This document shows, in pieces, positions 1 through 8,189 of a stretch of 35,649 nt of DNA (within the stretch, counting starts at the first letter, position 1; each line of letters begins with the position of its first letter). The DNA comes from JAOUEE01 sp051011595. Its GTDB lineage: Bacteria; Actinomycetota; Acidimicrobiia; Acidimicrobiales; SHLQ01. The position numbers and the translations under genes were made by a program. Under the pieces are notes generated by a model. It ran no database searches and was not told the DNA's origin. It saw nothing but the letters and a program-made list of their open reading frames with translations. The stretch lies in assembly GCA_051011595.1 (NCBI GenBank), contig JBPCTQ010000014.1, positions 1 through 35,649 on the forward strand, in the 5' to 3' direction.

Positions 1-1
1 C

Positions 2-739
2 CCAGTCGACGCCGTCGTCGAAGCGCAGACTCGCACGGCCGACCGAGTGCTCGATCGGGTCGGCAAGATGCCCTTTCATCCGGTTATCGACGGCGACCTG
101 TTACCTGCCGCGCCCCTCGCGGCCGCCAGGGCCGGCGACCTGGCCCCGGTGCCGCTCGTCATCGGCACCAACAGCGACGAGATGGCGCTCTTCCGCGACC
201 AGGTGCCCTCCCTCCCCGACACCTTGATCGACCTGGTCCTGACCCCCAAGCTGAGGGCGGCGACCGGCCACGAACCGTCACCCGACGTGGTGGCCGCCGG
301 CCGCGCCGCGGCGGGTGACGACCTGGCCACCGCCATTGCCGACGTCGACCTGCACCTGCCGGCTGCTTTGTTGGCCGACGCCCACTGCCGGGCTGGATAC
401 GACGTCTGGCGATATCGCTTCGACTGGCAGGGAGCCGAGATGGGCGCCGCTCACGCCTTCGACCTGCCCTTCACTTTCGGCACCCTCGACGTCTCGACCT
501 GGCGCCACACCGTCGGCGCCCAGTCGAACACGGCGGCCGACTGCTTGAGCCGTCGGGTGCGATCGGCGTGGGCGGCGTTCGCCGCCGGTGGTCGGCCGGC
601 CTGCGACCCGGTGGGAACCTGGCCTCGCCATCACCCCGACGACTGGGCCGCCGCCGTCCTGGGAACCGAGATCACCCTCGTCGACGACTTCGATCGATCT
701 CGCCTCGAAGCCTGGCTGTCGGCCACCGATCACTCGTGA
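2..739 (+). CDS. Type B carboxylesterase, C-terminal part (5' end outside window)
   Basis: This is the C-terminal part of an alpha/beta-hydrolase of the type B carboxylesterase / para-nitrobenzyl esterase family, which hydrolyses carboxylic esters. The reading frame is open from the first bases of the window, so the gene starts upstream; the GTG at 47 is only an internal codon. Family landmarks are FHPVIDGDLLP, followed by PLVIGTNSDEMALF, and then GAAHAFDLPFTFG, whose His (codon 452-454) is the expected catalytic histidine. The nucleophile region (GESAG in this family) lies upstream of the window and cannot be checked. The stop codon overlaps the GTG start of the next gene by 3 bases, so the two are translationally coupled. 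The substrate cannot be read from the sequence. Confidence 0.85.
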   Translation, partial: PVDAVVEAQTRTADRVLDRVGKMPFHPVIDGDLLPAAPLAAARAGDLAPVPLVIGTNSDEMALFRDQVPSLPDTLIDLVLTPKLRAATGHEPSPDVVAAGRAAAGDDLATAIADVDLHLPAALLADAHCRAGYDVWRYRFDWQGAEMGAAHAFDLPFTFGTLDVSTWRHTVGAQSNTAADCLSRRVRSAWAAFAAGGRPACDPVGTWPRHHPDDWAAAVLGTEITLVDDFDRSRLEAWLSATDHS

Positions 740-1566
740 ACGACCTCGCCGGCCGAGTGGCCATCGTCACCGGAGCCAGCCGAGGCGTCGGCAAGGGCTG
801 CGCACTCGAGCTGGGGGCCAGTGGTGCCGTGGTGTACCTCACCGGGCGTTCCACCACCGAAGCCGATCACCCCCTACCGGGAACGGTGACCGCCACCGCA
901 CGCGAGATCACCGACGCCGGCGGCGAGGCCGTGGCCGTCGCCCTCGACCACCGTGACGACGCGGCCGTCGCCGCCCTCTTCGACCGTGTGCACGCCGACC
1001 ATGGTCGGGTCGACGTCCTCGTCAACAATGCCTTCATCGTCTGCGATGAGCTCACCAGCCGGCGGCCGTTCTGGGAGCTGCCGCTGTCGAACTGGGACGA
1101 CATGATCGACGTGGGAACGCGCTCGGCCTACGTGGCCAGCGTGTACGCCGCCCAGACGATGGTGCCCGCCGGCCGGGGACTGATCGTCAACATCTCGTCG
1201 TCGGGGGCCCAGGAGTACGCGTGGCACGTGGCCTACGGCGTGGGTAAGTGTGCACTCGACCGGATCACCGCCGACACCGCCCACGAGCTGGCGGGCCACG
1301 GCGTGTCGGTGGTGTCGTTGTGGCCCGGGTTCGTGCGGACCGAACGTATCGTCCTGGCCCTCGAACACGGTGCCCTTCCCCCGTCACTCGACATCGGTGC
1401 CGCCGAATCGGCCCGCTTCACCGGACGAGCGGTGGTGCAACTGGCCGCCGACGACGAGGTCTCGCGTTGGTCGGGTCAGGCCATCGCCTCTCGGACGCTG
1501 GCCGACGTGTACGGCTTCACCGACATCGATGGGTCGCTGCCGGCCGGACCGCTGCACGACCGCTGA
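736..1566 (+). CDS. Short-chain dehydrogenase/reductase (DHRS1-like)
   Basis: This is an NAD(P)-dependent short-chain dehydrogenase/reductase of 276 residues. The nucleotide-binding motif TGASRGVGKG is at residues 12-21, NNA at 97-99, a serine cluster (154-156) lies at the catalytic Ser position, and the catalytic YxxxK is Y167-GVG-K171. The block AYGVGKCALDRITADTAHEL and the following WPGFVRTE resemble DHRS1-type SDRs. I chose the GTG at 736 because it overlaps the upstream esterase stop, gives a normal N-terminus just before the Rossmann motif, and implies coupling to the esterase; the open frame continues upstream only as a shadow of the esterase. It ends 1 base before the convergent sulfatase gene. 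The substrate is unknown; pairing with an esterase suggests oxidation of an alcohol released by hydrolysis, which is inference. Confidence 0.85.
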   Translation: MNDLAGRVAIVTGASRGVGKGCALELGASGAVVYLTGRSTTEADHPLPGTVTATAREITDAGGEAVAVALDHRDDAAVAALFDRVHADHGRVDVLVNNAFIVCDELTSRRPFWELPLSNWDDMIDVGTRSAYVASVYAAQTMVPAGRGLIVNISSSGAQEYAWHVAYGVGKCALDRITADTAHELAGHGVSVVSLWPGFVRTERIVLALEHGALPPSLDIGAAESARFTGRAVVQLAADDEVSRWSGQAIASRTLADVYGFTDIDGSLPAGPLHDR

Positions 1567-1567
1567 G

Positions 1568-3052
1568 TCAGGCGAACTCGGCCGCCTCGTACTCGAGCAG
1601 GCGGTGGTGCAGACCTCGCAGCTGGCCCCGTCGGGTGCGGTCGTGAGCCAGGTTGACGAGTTCATGGGGGTCGTCGTCGAGCTGGTACCACTCGTGGTCG
1701 TGGTCGTCGAAGGCGGCATCGACATCGAAGGTCTTGCCCGTCTCAGCCGGTTGACCGGTCCGGTCGATACCTCCGCCGATGCCGTAGTAGCGGGCGTACT
1801 TGGTGACACCGTCGAAGAACCCGCGAACCGCATACCGGCTGTGGCGGATGAGATCGGACTGGGCGCTGTCCTGGGAGAACAGCACGTAGTCACGAACGGC
1901 CTGGGCCGGATCGTCGAAGGTGGGAGTGAGGTCGCGGCCCCGCAGCGTGGGCACGGTCGTCGGATCGACACCCCCTTGGGCGATCATGGTTGCGGCCAGG
2001 TCGACATGGGTGGCCAGCGAGTCGGTGCGGGTACCGCTGTTGCGATTGCCCGGTTGTTTGACGATGAGCGGCACACCCATGACCTCCTCGTACACACACG
2101 GGAGCTTGGCCCGCAGGCCGTGGGACCCGCATGCATCACCGTGGTCGCTCGTGTAGATGATGAGCGTGTCGTCGTACGCACCGACCTGATCGAGCGTGTC
2201 GAGGATGCGGCCCAGGTTCTGGTCGAGGGGCTCGTGGAGGTAGGCGTAGTAGTCGAGCTGCCGTAACCACGAGTCGGTGTCGGCGTGATCCATGGTGCCC
2301 ACCATGTGTTCGTGGTTACGGACCTGACGCCAGGCTCGTTGCACTTCGGGTTTGGTGTGCAGGTCGTCGTCGAAGTTGGCCGGCAGCTCGGTGAATCGCC
2401 GGGGATAGGACTCGTCGACCGGATCGGGGTGCAGATCGCCCAGGATGAGGTCGCGCATGAACTCGAAGACCCGGGCGTCCTCGGGGTGGTCGGCCTGATA
2501 CGACGGCTGGTCGATCGGGTACCACATGATGTCGTGGGGGTTCACCAGGGCCACGGTCATGCACCAGGGGTCGGCGTCGGCCCCGGCATTGGCTTCGAGC
2601 CACCGGATGGCCTGATCGGCGATGATCGGATCGAAGTGTCGTCCGGTCCACGCCGTCCCGGTGTAGTGACTGTCGATCCCCTCCCAGCCGGCGTAACCGT
2701 GGGCCGACATGTCGGGGGTCTTGGAGTGGCTCAGGTGCCACTTCCCGAAATAGGTCGACTCGTAGCCGGCGTCACGCAGGATGCTGCCCACAGTGGGGAT
2801 GGTCGGATCGAGGGCCACGTGCGCGGGAAAGCTGACGTTGTTGACCACACCGTGCTGGGCCAGGTAGCTGCCCGTGAACAGGCTGGCCCGCGACGGCGAA
2901 CACGGCGACGAGTGGGTGTAGTAGCGGTCGAAGGTCATGCCGTCGGCCCGCAACCGGTTGTGGGCGGGCAAGTCGACGTGGCCGTCGAGCCAGTCGTTGC
3001 GACGTTCCTCGTCGGATACGACAAGAAGGATGTTGGGGCGGTCGGCGGCCAT
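1568..3052 (-). CDS. Type I (formylglycine-dependent) sulfatase
   Basis: This 494-residue protein of the alkaline-phosphatase-superfamily sulfatases hydrolyses sulfate esters. It has the type I sulfatase signature C51-S-P-S-R55 followed by ASLFTG, in which the Cys is converted to formylglycine. Other expected sites are the N-terminal metal region NILLVVSDEE (7-16), GKWHLS (103-108) and the metal-binding YTSDHGD (300-306). There is no signal peptide, so it appears cytoplasmic. The ATG is preceded by AGGAGA eight bases upstream. It lies 20 bp downstream of the solute-binding lipoprotein gene on the same strand, so they are probably cotranscribed and may handle the same imported sulfate ester. 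A formylglycine-generating enzyme is required and is not in this window. Choline-sulfatase-like or general arylsulfatase specificity cannot be decided. Confidence 0.9.
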   Translation of the reverse strand: MAADRPNILLVVSDEERRNDWLDGHVDLPAHNRLRADGMTFDRYYTHSSPCSPSRASLFTGSYLAQHGVVNNVSFPAHVALDPTIPTVGSILRDAGYESTYFGKWHLSHSKTPDMSAHGYAGWEGIDSHYTGTAWTGRHFDPIIADQAIRWLEANAGADADPWCMTVALVNPHDIMWYPIDQPSYQADHPEDARVFEFMRDLILGDLHPDPVDESYPRRFTELPANFDDDLHTKPEVQRAWRQVRNHEHMVGTMDHADTDSWLRQLDYYAYLHEPLDQNLGRILDTLDQVGAYDDTLIIYTSDHGDACGSHGLRAKLPCVYEEVMGVPLIVKQPGNRNSGTRTDSLATHVDLAATMIAQGGVDPTTVPTLRGRDLTPTFDDPAQAVRDYVLFSQDSAQSDLIRHSRYAVRGFFDGVTKYARYYGIGGGIDRTGQPAETGKTFDVDAAFDDHDHEWYQLDDDPHELVNLAHDRTRRGQLRGLHHRLLEYEAAEFA

Positions 3053-3072
3053 GGGAATGGTCTCCTGTGGGG

Positions 3073-4416
3073 TCAGGCGGGCACGAACGAATTGCTGCTG
3101 GAGGCATAGACCACCACCGCCGGAGGAACATCACTCACGTCGGGTTTCTCGGGGCTCAGCGAACCCTCTTCGATGGCGGTCAGCGACAACTGGCCGAGGC
3201 CATTGGTGGCCGCGACCAGTGACTCGTAGTTGAGCGCCGGTCCTGCCGCCTCGGCCATCAACACGAACAGCTCGACAACCTGGCAGGCCCACACGGTGGT
3301 GACCAGGTTCGCCGTCTCACCGGCTTCAGCCGTGAGGTTGACCACTTCACCACTGGCCTCTTCGAAGCGAGTCACACACTCGACCACTCCGGCCCGGTCC
3401 TGCTCGTAGAGCTCTTCGAAGGTGGGCGGCTGAACCCCGACGGCTCCCTCCAGCGCCGCGATGTCGGCGCCGAACTCGGTGAACAACGCAGGATCGATGT
3501 CGGGCTGGGTCATGGCCAGGGTGGCGTCGACGTTGTTCTGACCGATGGCCAGGGCCGCGGTGAGGTGCCCGCCGTCGCCCACGGTGACCACCACCCCGAC
3601 ATCGTCGGCTGCCCACCGTTGCGAGATGACCGCCATCTCCGCTTCGGTGGCCGAGCGGTCGTCGCGAGCGCTGGCCATGACGGTGTCGACAGCGACGTCG
3701 GCCCCGACCGAAGCCAGCGCTGCGAGGGCCAGCTCTACGTCGGCCGCCCCTTCGGACGTGGCATGGACGGCCACTCGGGTGTTGTCGAAGGTGCCGACGG
3801 CGGCCATGGCTTCGATGCCCTGGGTGACCGTTCGCTCGGGCAGCGCGGGCAGGCTGAACAGTGGCGCTTCCGATCGGTCGAGCTGCTCCCGGCTGATGGG
3901 CTGGGACGAGATGACGGCGGTGTTGTTGCGTTCGGTGTAGCAGAGGGCCTGGTCGAAGATCTGCGGGCCGAGCACCACGAACACCTCTTCGTCGCCGCTG
4001 AGCACCAGGCACACCTCTTCGGCTTCGGTGTCCGCCGTGGGGTTGTAGCTACCGCTCACCATCTCGAGCTGGCGTCCGTGGACACCCCCGGCCTCGTTGA
4101 CGGCGTCGATGGCCACCTGCCACTTGGCCTCGACGTCGCCGTTGTCGCGACCGATCGAGCTGAGATCGAGGATGCTCACTCCTACCTTGATGGTGTCGTC
4201 GGTGACCCCCCGCCCCACTTCGGTGGGCACCGGTGCACCACCGTCGTCGCCGGCAGCCGTGCTGGCGGACGAGTCGGTGGGAACCACCGTCGTCGGTGTG
4301 GACCCGGCCGGCTGTTCGGTGCTGCCCGCCCCCGTTTCGGCGGGGTCTTCGGTGCTGGTACATCCCCACAAGACCAGCGCCATGAGGATGGCAATGATCG
4401 GTGCTCGACGTCTCAT
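3073..4416 (-). CDS. Type I periplasmic-binding lipoprotein (branched-chain amino acid ABC family-like)
   Basis: This is a 447-residue extracytoplasmic solute-binding protein. The N-terminus MRRRAPIIAILMALVLWGC is a lipoprotein signal with lipobox Cys19. A Ser/Thr/Gly-rich linker (about 20-70) precedes a type I periplasmic-binding fold beginning TDDTIKVGVSILD and continuing with VNEAGGVHGRQLEMV, the pattern of LivJ/Leu-Ile-Val-binding proteins. The GAGAGGGG stretch just upstream of the ATG is a good ribosome-binding site. No permease or ATPase gene is adjacent, so it may be an orphan binding protein or a sensor component. It lies between the TetR gene and the sulfatase gene, all on the minus strand, and a candidate TetR operator sits 22-37 bp before its start. 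Ligand unknown; the sulfatase neighbour hints at an organosulfate, which is inference. Confidence 0.8.
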   Translation of the reverse strand: MRRRAPIIAILMALVLWGCTSTEDPAETGAGSTEQPAGSTPTTVVPTDSSASTAAGDDGGAPVPTEVGRGVTDDTIKVGVSILDLSSIGRDNGDVEAKWQVAIDAVNEAGGVHGRQLEMVSGSYNPTADTEAEEVCLVLSGDEEVFVVLGPQIFDQALCYTERNNTAVISSQPISREQLDRSEAPLFSLPALPERTVTQGIEAMAAVGTFDNTRVAVHATSEGAADVELALAALASVGADVAVDTVMASARDDRSATEAEMAVISQRWAADDVGVVVTVGDGGHLTAALAIGQNNVDATLAMTQPDIDPALFTEFGADIAALEGAVGVQPPTFEELYEQDRAGVVECVTRFEEASGEVVNLTAEAGETANLVTTVWACQVVELFVLMAEAAGPALNYESLVAATNGLGQLSLTAIEEGSLSPEKPDVSDVPPAVVVYASSSNSFVPA

Positions 4417-4437
4417 CCGTTGCCCCTCTCCCCGGAG

Positions 4438-4453
4438 TAAGTGACTCTACTTA
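4438..4453. promoter_or_regulatory. Candidate TetR operator, copy 1
   Basis: This is the imperfect palindrome TAAGTGACTCTACTTA: 5-bp arms TAAGT/ACTTA around GACTCT. It starts directly after the TetR stop codon and lies 22-37 bp upstream of the lipoprotein start. A second site at 5148-5163 matches it at 12 of 16 positions, with differences only at the first base and the three central bases. Two such sites flanking one TetR gene are best explained as its operators; binding is inference. Confidence 0.5.
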
Positions 4454-5104
4454 TCACCACGGCTGGTCGCCAGTGCGGCCTCGAGATCGTTGATTGTGGC
4501 CCTCCATGACCTGGGTGACCGTGTCGACCAGGAGCCGTTCGAACGAGGCCCGGGCGGCGGCGTCGGCGTCGGGGCGCCGGGCCGCGAAATCAGCCAGCCC
4601 GTGGAACACCAGGCCCACGATCAGGGCCTGCATGTCGGCCAGAGCCTCGGGTTCACCCCGGGCGATCACCTGGTCGGACATCGCCAGCAAACGGCGGGTG
4701 CCCGGCCCGACGAAATCGGTCTCGGGCCCGCGACGGCCCAGCAGTTCGGCCTGGATGCGCAGGTAGTCGGCGCCGCCGTCCGGGTCGGACAGCCGATCGG
4801 CCAGTGGTGCCACGAATCCATGGGCCACGGCCCGGATGTCGGGCGACCCGGCGGCTTCGATGGCATCGAGCACGATGCACCGGACCCGGTCGATCCGCTG
4901 CTGGTGTTTCTGGAGCACCGCACCGACGAGCTCGGCCTTTCCGCCGAAGTGCCACCCGACCGCGTAGTTGTTGCGCTGGCCTGCGGCCACCGTGATGGCG
5001 GCAATGGTGGTGCCGTCGACCCCCTGGGCGGCGAAGAGTTGTTCGGCGGCGCGGATCAACGCTTGGCGGGTTGCTTCGCCGGAGGCTGATCGCGATTCAC
5101 TCAT
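4454..5104 (-). CDS. TetR/AcrR-family transcriptional regulator
   Basis: This is a 216-residue one-component repressor-type regulator. The N-terminal helix-turn-helix domain is seen in the run beginning ATRQALIRAAEQLFAAQG and ending in AVGWHFGGKAELVGAVL (about residues 11-65). The C-terminal half is a helical ligand-binding and dimerisation domain. I start it at the ATG at 5104 (MSESRSASG), not at more distant in-frame codons, because this gives the normal short arm before the HTH. It is divergent from the DUF1214 gene across a 110-bp region and upstream of the lipoprotein and sulfatase genes. Matching candidate operators lie on both sides of it, so it probably represses itself and both neighbours. 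The inducer is unknown. Confidence 0.85.
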   Translation of the reverse strand: MSESRSASGEATRQALIRAAEQLFAAQGVDGTTIAAITVAAGQRNNYAVGWHFGGKAELVGAVLQKHQQRIDRVRCIVLDAIEAAGSPDIRAVAHGFVAPLADRLSDPDGGADYLRIQAELLGRRGPETDFVGPGTRRLLAMSDQVIARGEPEALADMQALIVGLVFHGLADFAARRPDADAAARASFERLLVDTVTQVMEGHNQRSRGRTGDQPW

Positions 5105-5147
5105 GGTCCTGCTCGACTGGACGCTACTCGGCCGCCAGGCCAGGAAC

Positions 5148-5163
5148 AAAGTGACGGCACTTA
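5148..5163. promoter_or_regulatory. Candidate TetR operator, copy 2 (divergent promoter region)
   Basis: AAAGTGACGGCACTTA contains perfect 5-bp arms AAGTG/CACTT around ACGG. It lies 44-59 bp upstream of the TetR start and 52-67 bp upstream of the DUF1214 start, where it could control both divergent promoters. It shares AAGTGAC and ACTTA, with the same spacing, with the site at 4438-4453. Confidence 0.55.
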
Positions 5164-5214
5164 GTCGGTGTGATAGGACATCGGCAGCGAAGCTGTTCGA
5201 CTCTGGAGGTCGCC

Positions 5215-6375
5215 ATGAGCACCATCGACGAAGCCCGCGCTGCCCGCCTGCACAGTGGTGAGGCGTGGGCCGACTTCTGCGACACGTTGAAGGCAGCGGG
5301 CAACTCCGTGATCGCCCACTCACCCGACGGCAACGACGTCGACCGGTCCGAGGGGTTCCGGTACCTCACCCGGATGCTGTTGATGAGCACGTTCCGCTGC
5401 ATCGAACGCACCACCCCCACGGTGAAACAACCGATCAACATCATCCCCCCGCCGATGAGCGGCGGTATCGGTGTGCAGTCTCCCGATCAGGACCATGTGG
5501 TGCAGCCCGTCGACGGGCGGTACCGCTACCACATCACCGGCGAACGTGGATCTGTGCGGTATGTCCACATGTCGGCCTGGACACCGCCGGTACCCGATGA
5601 CGTCGGCGCCAAACCGATCGGGCTGGCCGGCCCCGACATGCTCGAGGAGTTCAACCCCAACTCCGCCGTCACACCGTTCACGGCAGTGCTCGACGAGTAC
5701 ACCGATGCCGATGGCAACGTCGACTTCGTGATGGCGGTCGACGAACAGCCCGGCAACTGGATGCCCATGGCCCCGGGCACCCGCGAGCTCATGATGCGGA
5801 TCGTCTACACCGACCGTTCCACCGAATCGAAACCCCGCCTGTCCATCGAGTGCCTCGACGAGACCGACGGCCAGGAGCCACCAACGCCGGCCGACATGTC
5901 GGTGCGACTCGCCAACGCGGCCCAGCTCATCCTGGGTATCGAGGCCGACTACGCGTTGTGGACGGCCGACCTGTTGGCCATCGAGAACCGATTGGCCCTC
6001 ACCGACGACCACTACCGGCGCATCGGCGGGTCGCCCGACGATCGCCACTTCGAGTTCGGGTACTGGCGGGTCGCGCCCGACAAGGCGCTGGTCGTCGAGT
6101 TCGATGTACCAACGTGCCGGCAGTGGAACTTCCAGCTCTGCAACCACTGGATGGAGAACCTGGCCAACTACGCCACCGGCGCCGGATACCTAAGCTCCGA
6201 AGCCGCCGAGGTGGTCGACGGGCGGGTGCGGCTGGTGGTGTCACACCAGGACCCGGGTGTGGCGAACTGGGTCAACAGCGGCGGCCGCGACCATGGGGTG
6301 ATGGGACTGCGCTTCGTCGAACCCGAGTCCCGACCCACCACCAGCTGCGAACTGGTCGACCTCTCCTCCCTCTGA
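5215..6375 (+). CDS. DUF1214-type protein of unknown function
   Basis: This 386-residue soluble protein resembles the DUF1214 family, proteins with a C-terminal jelly-roll-like domain and no established reaction. The best-matching part is the second half: FEFGYWRVAPDKALVVEF, then QWNFQLCNHWMENL, and then VSHQDPGVANWVNSGGRDHG. I see no signal peptide or membrane segment. The start ATG at 5215 is well supported by GGAGG at 5204-5208; the same frame extends further upstream but without a better start. It is divergent from the TetR gene and shares the operator region at 5148-5163, so its expression is probably controlled by that regulator. Related proteins often sit in catabolic clusters for steroid-like or aromatic compounds; I cannot assign a substrate here. 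Confidence 0.75.
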   Translation: MSTIDEARAARLHSGEAWADFCDTLKAAGNSVIAHSPDGNDVDRSEGFRYLTRMLLMSTFRCIERTTPTVKQPINIIPPPMSGGIGVQSPDQDHVVQPVDGRYRYHITGERGSVRYVHMSAWTPPVPDDVGAKPIGLAGPDMLEEFNPNSAVTPFTAVLDEYTDADGNVDFVMAVDEQPGNWMPMAPGTRELMMRIVYTDRSTESKPRLSIECLDETDGQEPPTPADMSVRLANAAQLILGIEADYALWTADLLAIENRLALTDDHYRRIGGSPDDRHFEFGYWRVAPDKALVVEFDVPTCRQWNFQLCNHWMENLANYATGAGYLSSEAAEVVDGRVRLVVSHQDPGVANWVNSGGRDHGVMGLRFVEPESRPTTSCELVDLSSL

Positions 6376-6386
6376 GCCCCACCGCC

Positions 6387-6437
6387 CGAAATTGCTGCGA
6401 TGGCGCGCGCTGAGCGCGCGTGATCGCAGCAATTTCG
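6387..6437. repeat. 51-bp palindromic element, copy A
   Basis: The arms CGAAATTGCTGCGAT (6387-6401) and their exact reverse complement (6423-6437) enclose a second inverted repeat, CGCGCGCT/AGCGCGCG, around a single central G. Only two base pairs of the whole stem are mismatched. It lies between the DUF1214 and PhoD genes. Its reverse complement is nearly identical to the element at 8084-8134, so it is a repeated mobile or REP-like sequence, possibly also acting as a terminator for the gene before it. Confidence 0.85.
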
Positions 6438-6457
6438 CCAGAACACGGCCCATCTTC

Positions 6458-6463
6458 TACCGT
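6458..6463 (+). promoter_or_regulatory. Possible -10 box (TACCGT) for the PhoD gene
   Basis: TACCGT fits the actinobacterial TAnnnT consensus and lies 28 bp before the ATG, after the palindrome and before the ribosome-binding site AGAAGGGGG. There is no clear -35 element, so support is weak. Confidence 0.25.
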
Positions 6464-6491
6464 CGAGTGTCCGGGAGAAGGGGGTTCCCAC

Positions 6492-8078
6492 ATGGCCGAC
6501 GACAGAGCCGACACCGCGGAGACCACCGAGACGGGTGTCAGTCGACGCCGGTTCATGGCCGCGGCGGCCGGGGCCGTCGTGGTGGCACCGTCGCTGGTCG
6601 ACACGGCAACCGCCGCACCCCGGCCACCGACACGGCTGCCGCACTACCCGTTCACCCTCGGCGTGGCGTCGGGTGACCCGCTGCCGCGCGCCGTCGTGTT
6701 GTGGACCCGCCTGGCGCCCGACCCCACCGTCGACGGCAGTGGGATGCCCGACCGAGCCCACCGGGTCCGCTGGGAGATCGCCCACGATCCACGTATGCGG
6801 CGGATCGTGAGGCGCGGTTCGGTGCGCACCAGCCCGGCCGTCGGTCACTCGGTACACGTCGATGTTCGCGGACTGCGCCCCGACCGCGAGTACTTCTACC
6901 GGTTCCGGGTCGGCCGCCACCTCTCACCCATCGGTCGCACTCGCACCGCGCCGGGATGGCACCAGCGAAACGCCGAGCTCACGTTCGGCCTGGTGTCGTG
7001 TCAGCGCTACAGCAGCGGGTACTACACCGCCTATGACGACCTGGTCGATGATCAGCCGGACATGGTGGTGCACACCGGCGACTACATCTACGAAACCGGC
7101 GGCGGTGGGGTGCGCAGCGACCCGCTCCCCGAGTCGATCACGCTCGACCAGTACCGCAATCGATATGGCCTGTACAAGAGCGACCCTTCCCTCCAGGCGG
7201 CCCACGCGGCCGCTCCCTGGTTGTTCACCTGGGACGACCACGAGGTGGAGAACAACTACACCGGGCTGGTGCCCGAAGTGGGCAGCAGTACCCCGGACCT
7301 GGCCGCGTTCACCGCACGACGGGCCGCCGCCTACCGGGCCTACTGGGAGAACATGCCCATGCGGGGGCCAGCTCCCACGGGCCCCGACCTCCGGCTCCAT
7401 CGCCGCATCCGCTGGGGGCGACTGGCCGACATGTTCGTGCTCGATACCCGCCAGTTCCGCACCGATCAGACGTGTGGCGAGAACGACATCGGCGGCCGCT
7501 GCGATGCCGCCTTCGACCCCGCCACCCAGGTGCTCGGCACGCAACAGGAGCGGTGGCTGACCAGCCGGTTGGCGACCACCCGCGCCCACTGGGCGGTGCT
7601 GGCCCAACAGGTCGTGTTCTCCCAGTTCGCGTTCGTCCCGGGAAACCCGGGGCTGTACAACCTCGATCAGTGGGACGGCTATCCGGCCGCCCGCCAGCGC
7701 GTGCTCGACACCCTGGCCGCCCATCGCCCCAACGACACGGTGGTGCTCACCGGCGACATCCACTCGAGTTTCGTCAGCGACATCCACGCCGACTACGACG
7801 ATCCGACCTCGCCGGTGTTGGGGGCGGAATTCGTCGGCACGTCGATCTCGAGCGACAGCTCCAGCCTGTTGGCATCGGTGGTGAGCCTCATCACCGGGAA
7901 CAATCCGCACGTTCGCTTCGCCGAGGTCGAGCGACGGGGCTGGGTCAAACACACGGTGACCCGTGACAGCTGGCGAGCCGACTACCGCCTGGTGGACGAC
8001 GCCATGGTGCCCGATTCGCCGGTGACCACCGCCAGTTCGTGGGTGCTCCCCAAGGGCGGGACGGTGGCCCCGGCCTGA
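6492..8078 (+). CDS. PhoD-like alkaline phosphatase/phosphodiesterase, Tat-exported
   Basis: This is a 528-residue secreted metallophosphoesterase of the PhoD family, which releases phosphate from phosphomono- or diesters outside the membrane. The Tat signal is S17-RRRFM followed by a hydrophobic Ala-rich stretch and a likely AxA cleavage site near residue 42. An N-terminal Ig-like PhoD domain begins FTLGVASGDPLPRAVVLWTR. The catalytic domain shows the metal-ligand motifs SCQRYSSGYY (about 170), HTGDYIYE (194-201), WDDHE (247-251) and LTGDIHSS (420-427). The ATG is preceded by AGAAGGGGG. The gene stands alone between two copies of a 51-bp palindrome placed in opposite orientation. PhoD genes usually respond to phosphate starvation, but I found no convincing Pho box. 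Confidence 0.9.
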   Translation: MADDRADTAETTETGVSRRRFMAAAAGAVVVAPSLVDTATAAPRPPTRLPHYPFTLGVASGDPLPRAVVLWTRLAPDPTVDGSGMPDRAHRVRWEIAHDPRMRRIVRRGSVRTSPAVGHSVHVDVRGLRPDREYFYRFRVGRHLSPIGRTRTAPGWHQRNAELTFGLVSCQRYSSGYYTAYDDLVDDQPDMVVHTGDYIYETGGGGVRSDPLPESITLDQYRNRYGLYKSDPSLQAAHAAAPWLFTWDDHEVENNYTGLVPEVGSSTPDLAAFTARRAAAYRAYWENMPMRGPAPTGPDLRLHRRIRWGRLADMFVLDTRQFRTDQTCGENDIGGRCDAAFDPATQVLGTQQERWLTSRLATTRAHWAVLAQQVVFSQFAFVPGNPGLYNLDQWDGYPAARQRVLDTLAAHRPNDTVVLTGDIHSSFVSDIHADYDDPTSPVLGAEFVGTSISSDSSSLLASVVSLITGNNPHVRFAEVERRGWVKHTVTRDSWRADYRLVDDAMVPDSPVTTASSWVLPKGGTVAPA

Positions 8079-8083
8079 TCCCC

Positions 8084-8134
8084 CGAAATTGCTGCGATCA
8101 CGCGCGCTCAGCGCGCGCCAGGACAGCAATTTCG
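8084..8134. repeat. 51-bp palindromic element, copy B (inverted relative to copy A)
   Basis: This is the same palindrome as at 6387-6437 but inserted in the opposite orientation. It matches the reverse complement of copy A along the full 51 bp, apart from a short cluster of changes in the right arm, where AGGAC replaces ATCGC. It begins 5 bp after the PhoD stop codon and lies upstream of the inositol-phosphate synthase promoter, so it could act as the PhoD terminator. Confidence 0.85.
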
Positions 8135-8177
8135 GAAGGGGTGGGGTGTCGGGGCGCCACTTCGGGGCGCAGCTTCC

Positions 8178-8183
8178 TATGAT
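8178..8183 (+). promoter_or_regulatory. -10 box TATGAT, probably leaderless promoter of ino1
   Basis: TATGAT is one base from TATAAT and ends exactly 6 bp before the ATG at 8190. If the A of the ATG is the transcription start, the box sits at -12 to -7. No ribosome-binding site is present between them, which fits a leaderless transcript. Confidence 0.6.
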
Positions 8184-8189
8184 CAGCCC

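Noticed and set aside
6387..8134. Insertion sequence with terminal inverted repeats
   Set aside because: The only gene between the two palindromes is a phosphatase, with no transposase, and each palindrome is complete in itself.
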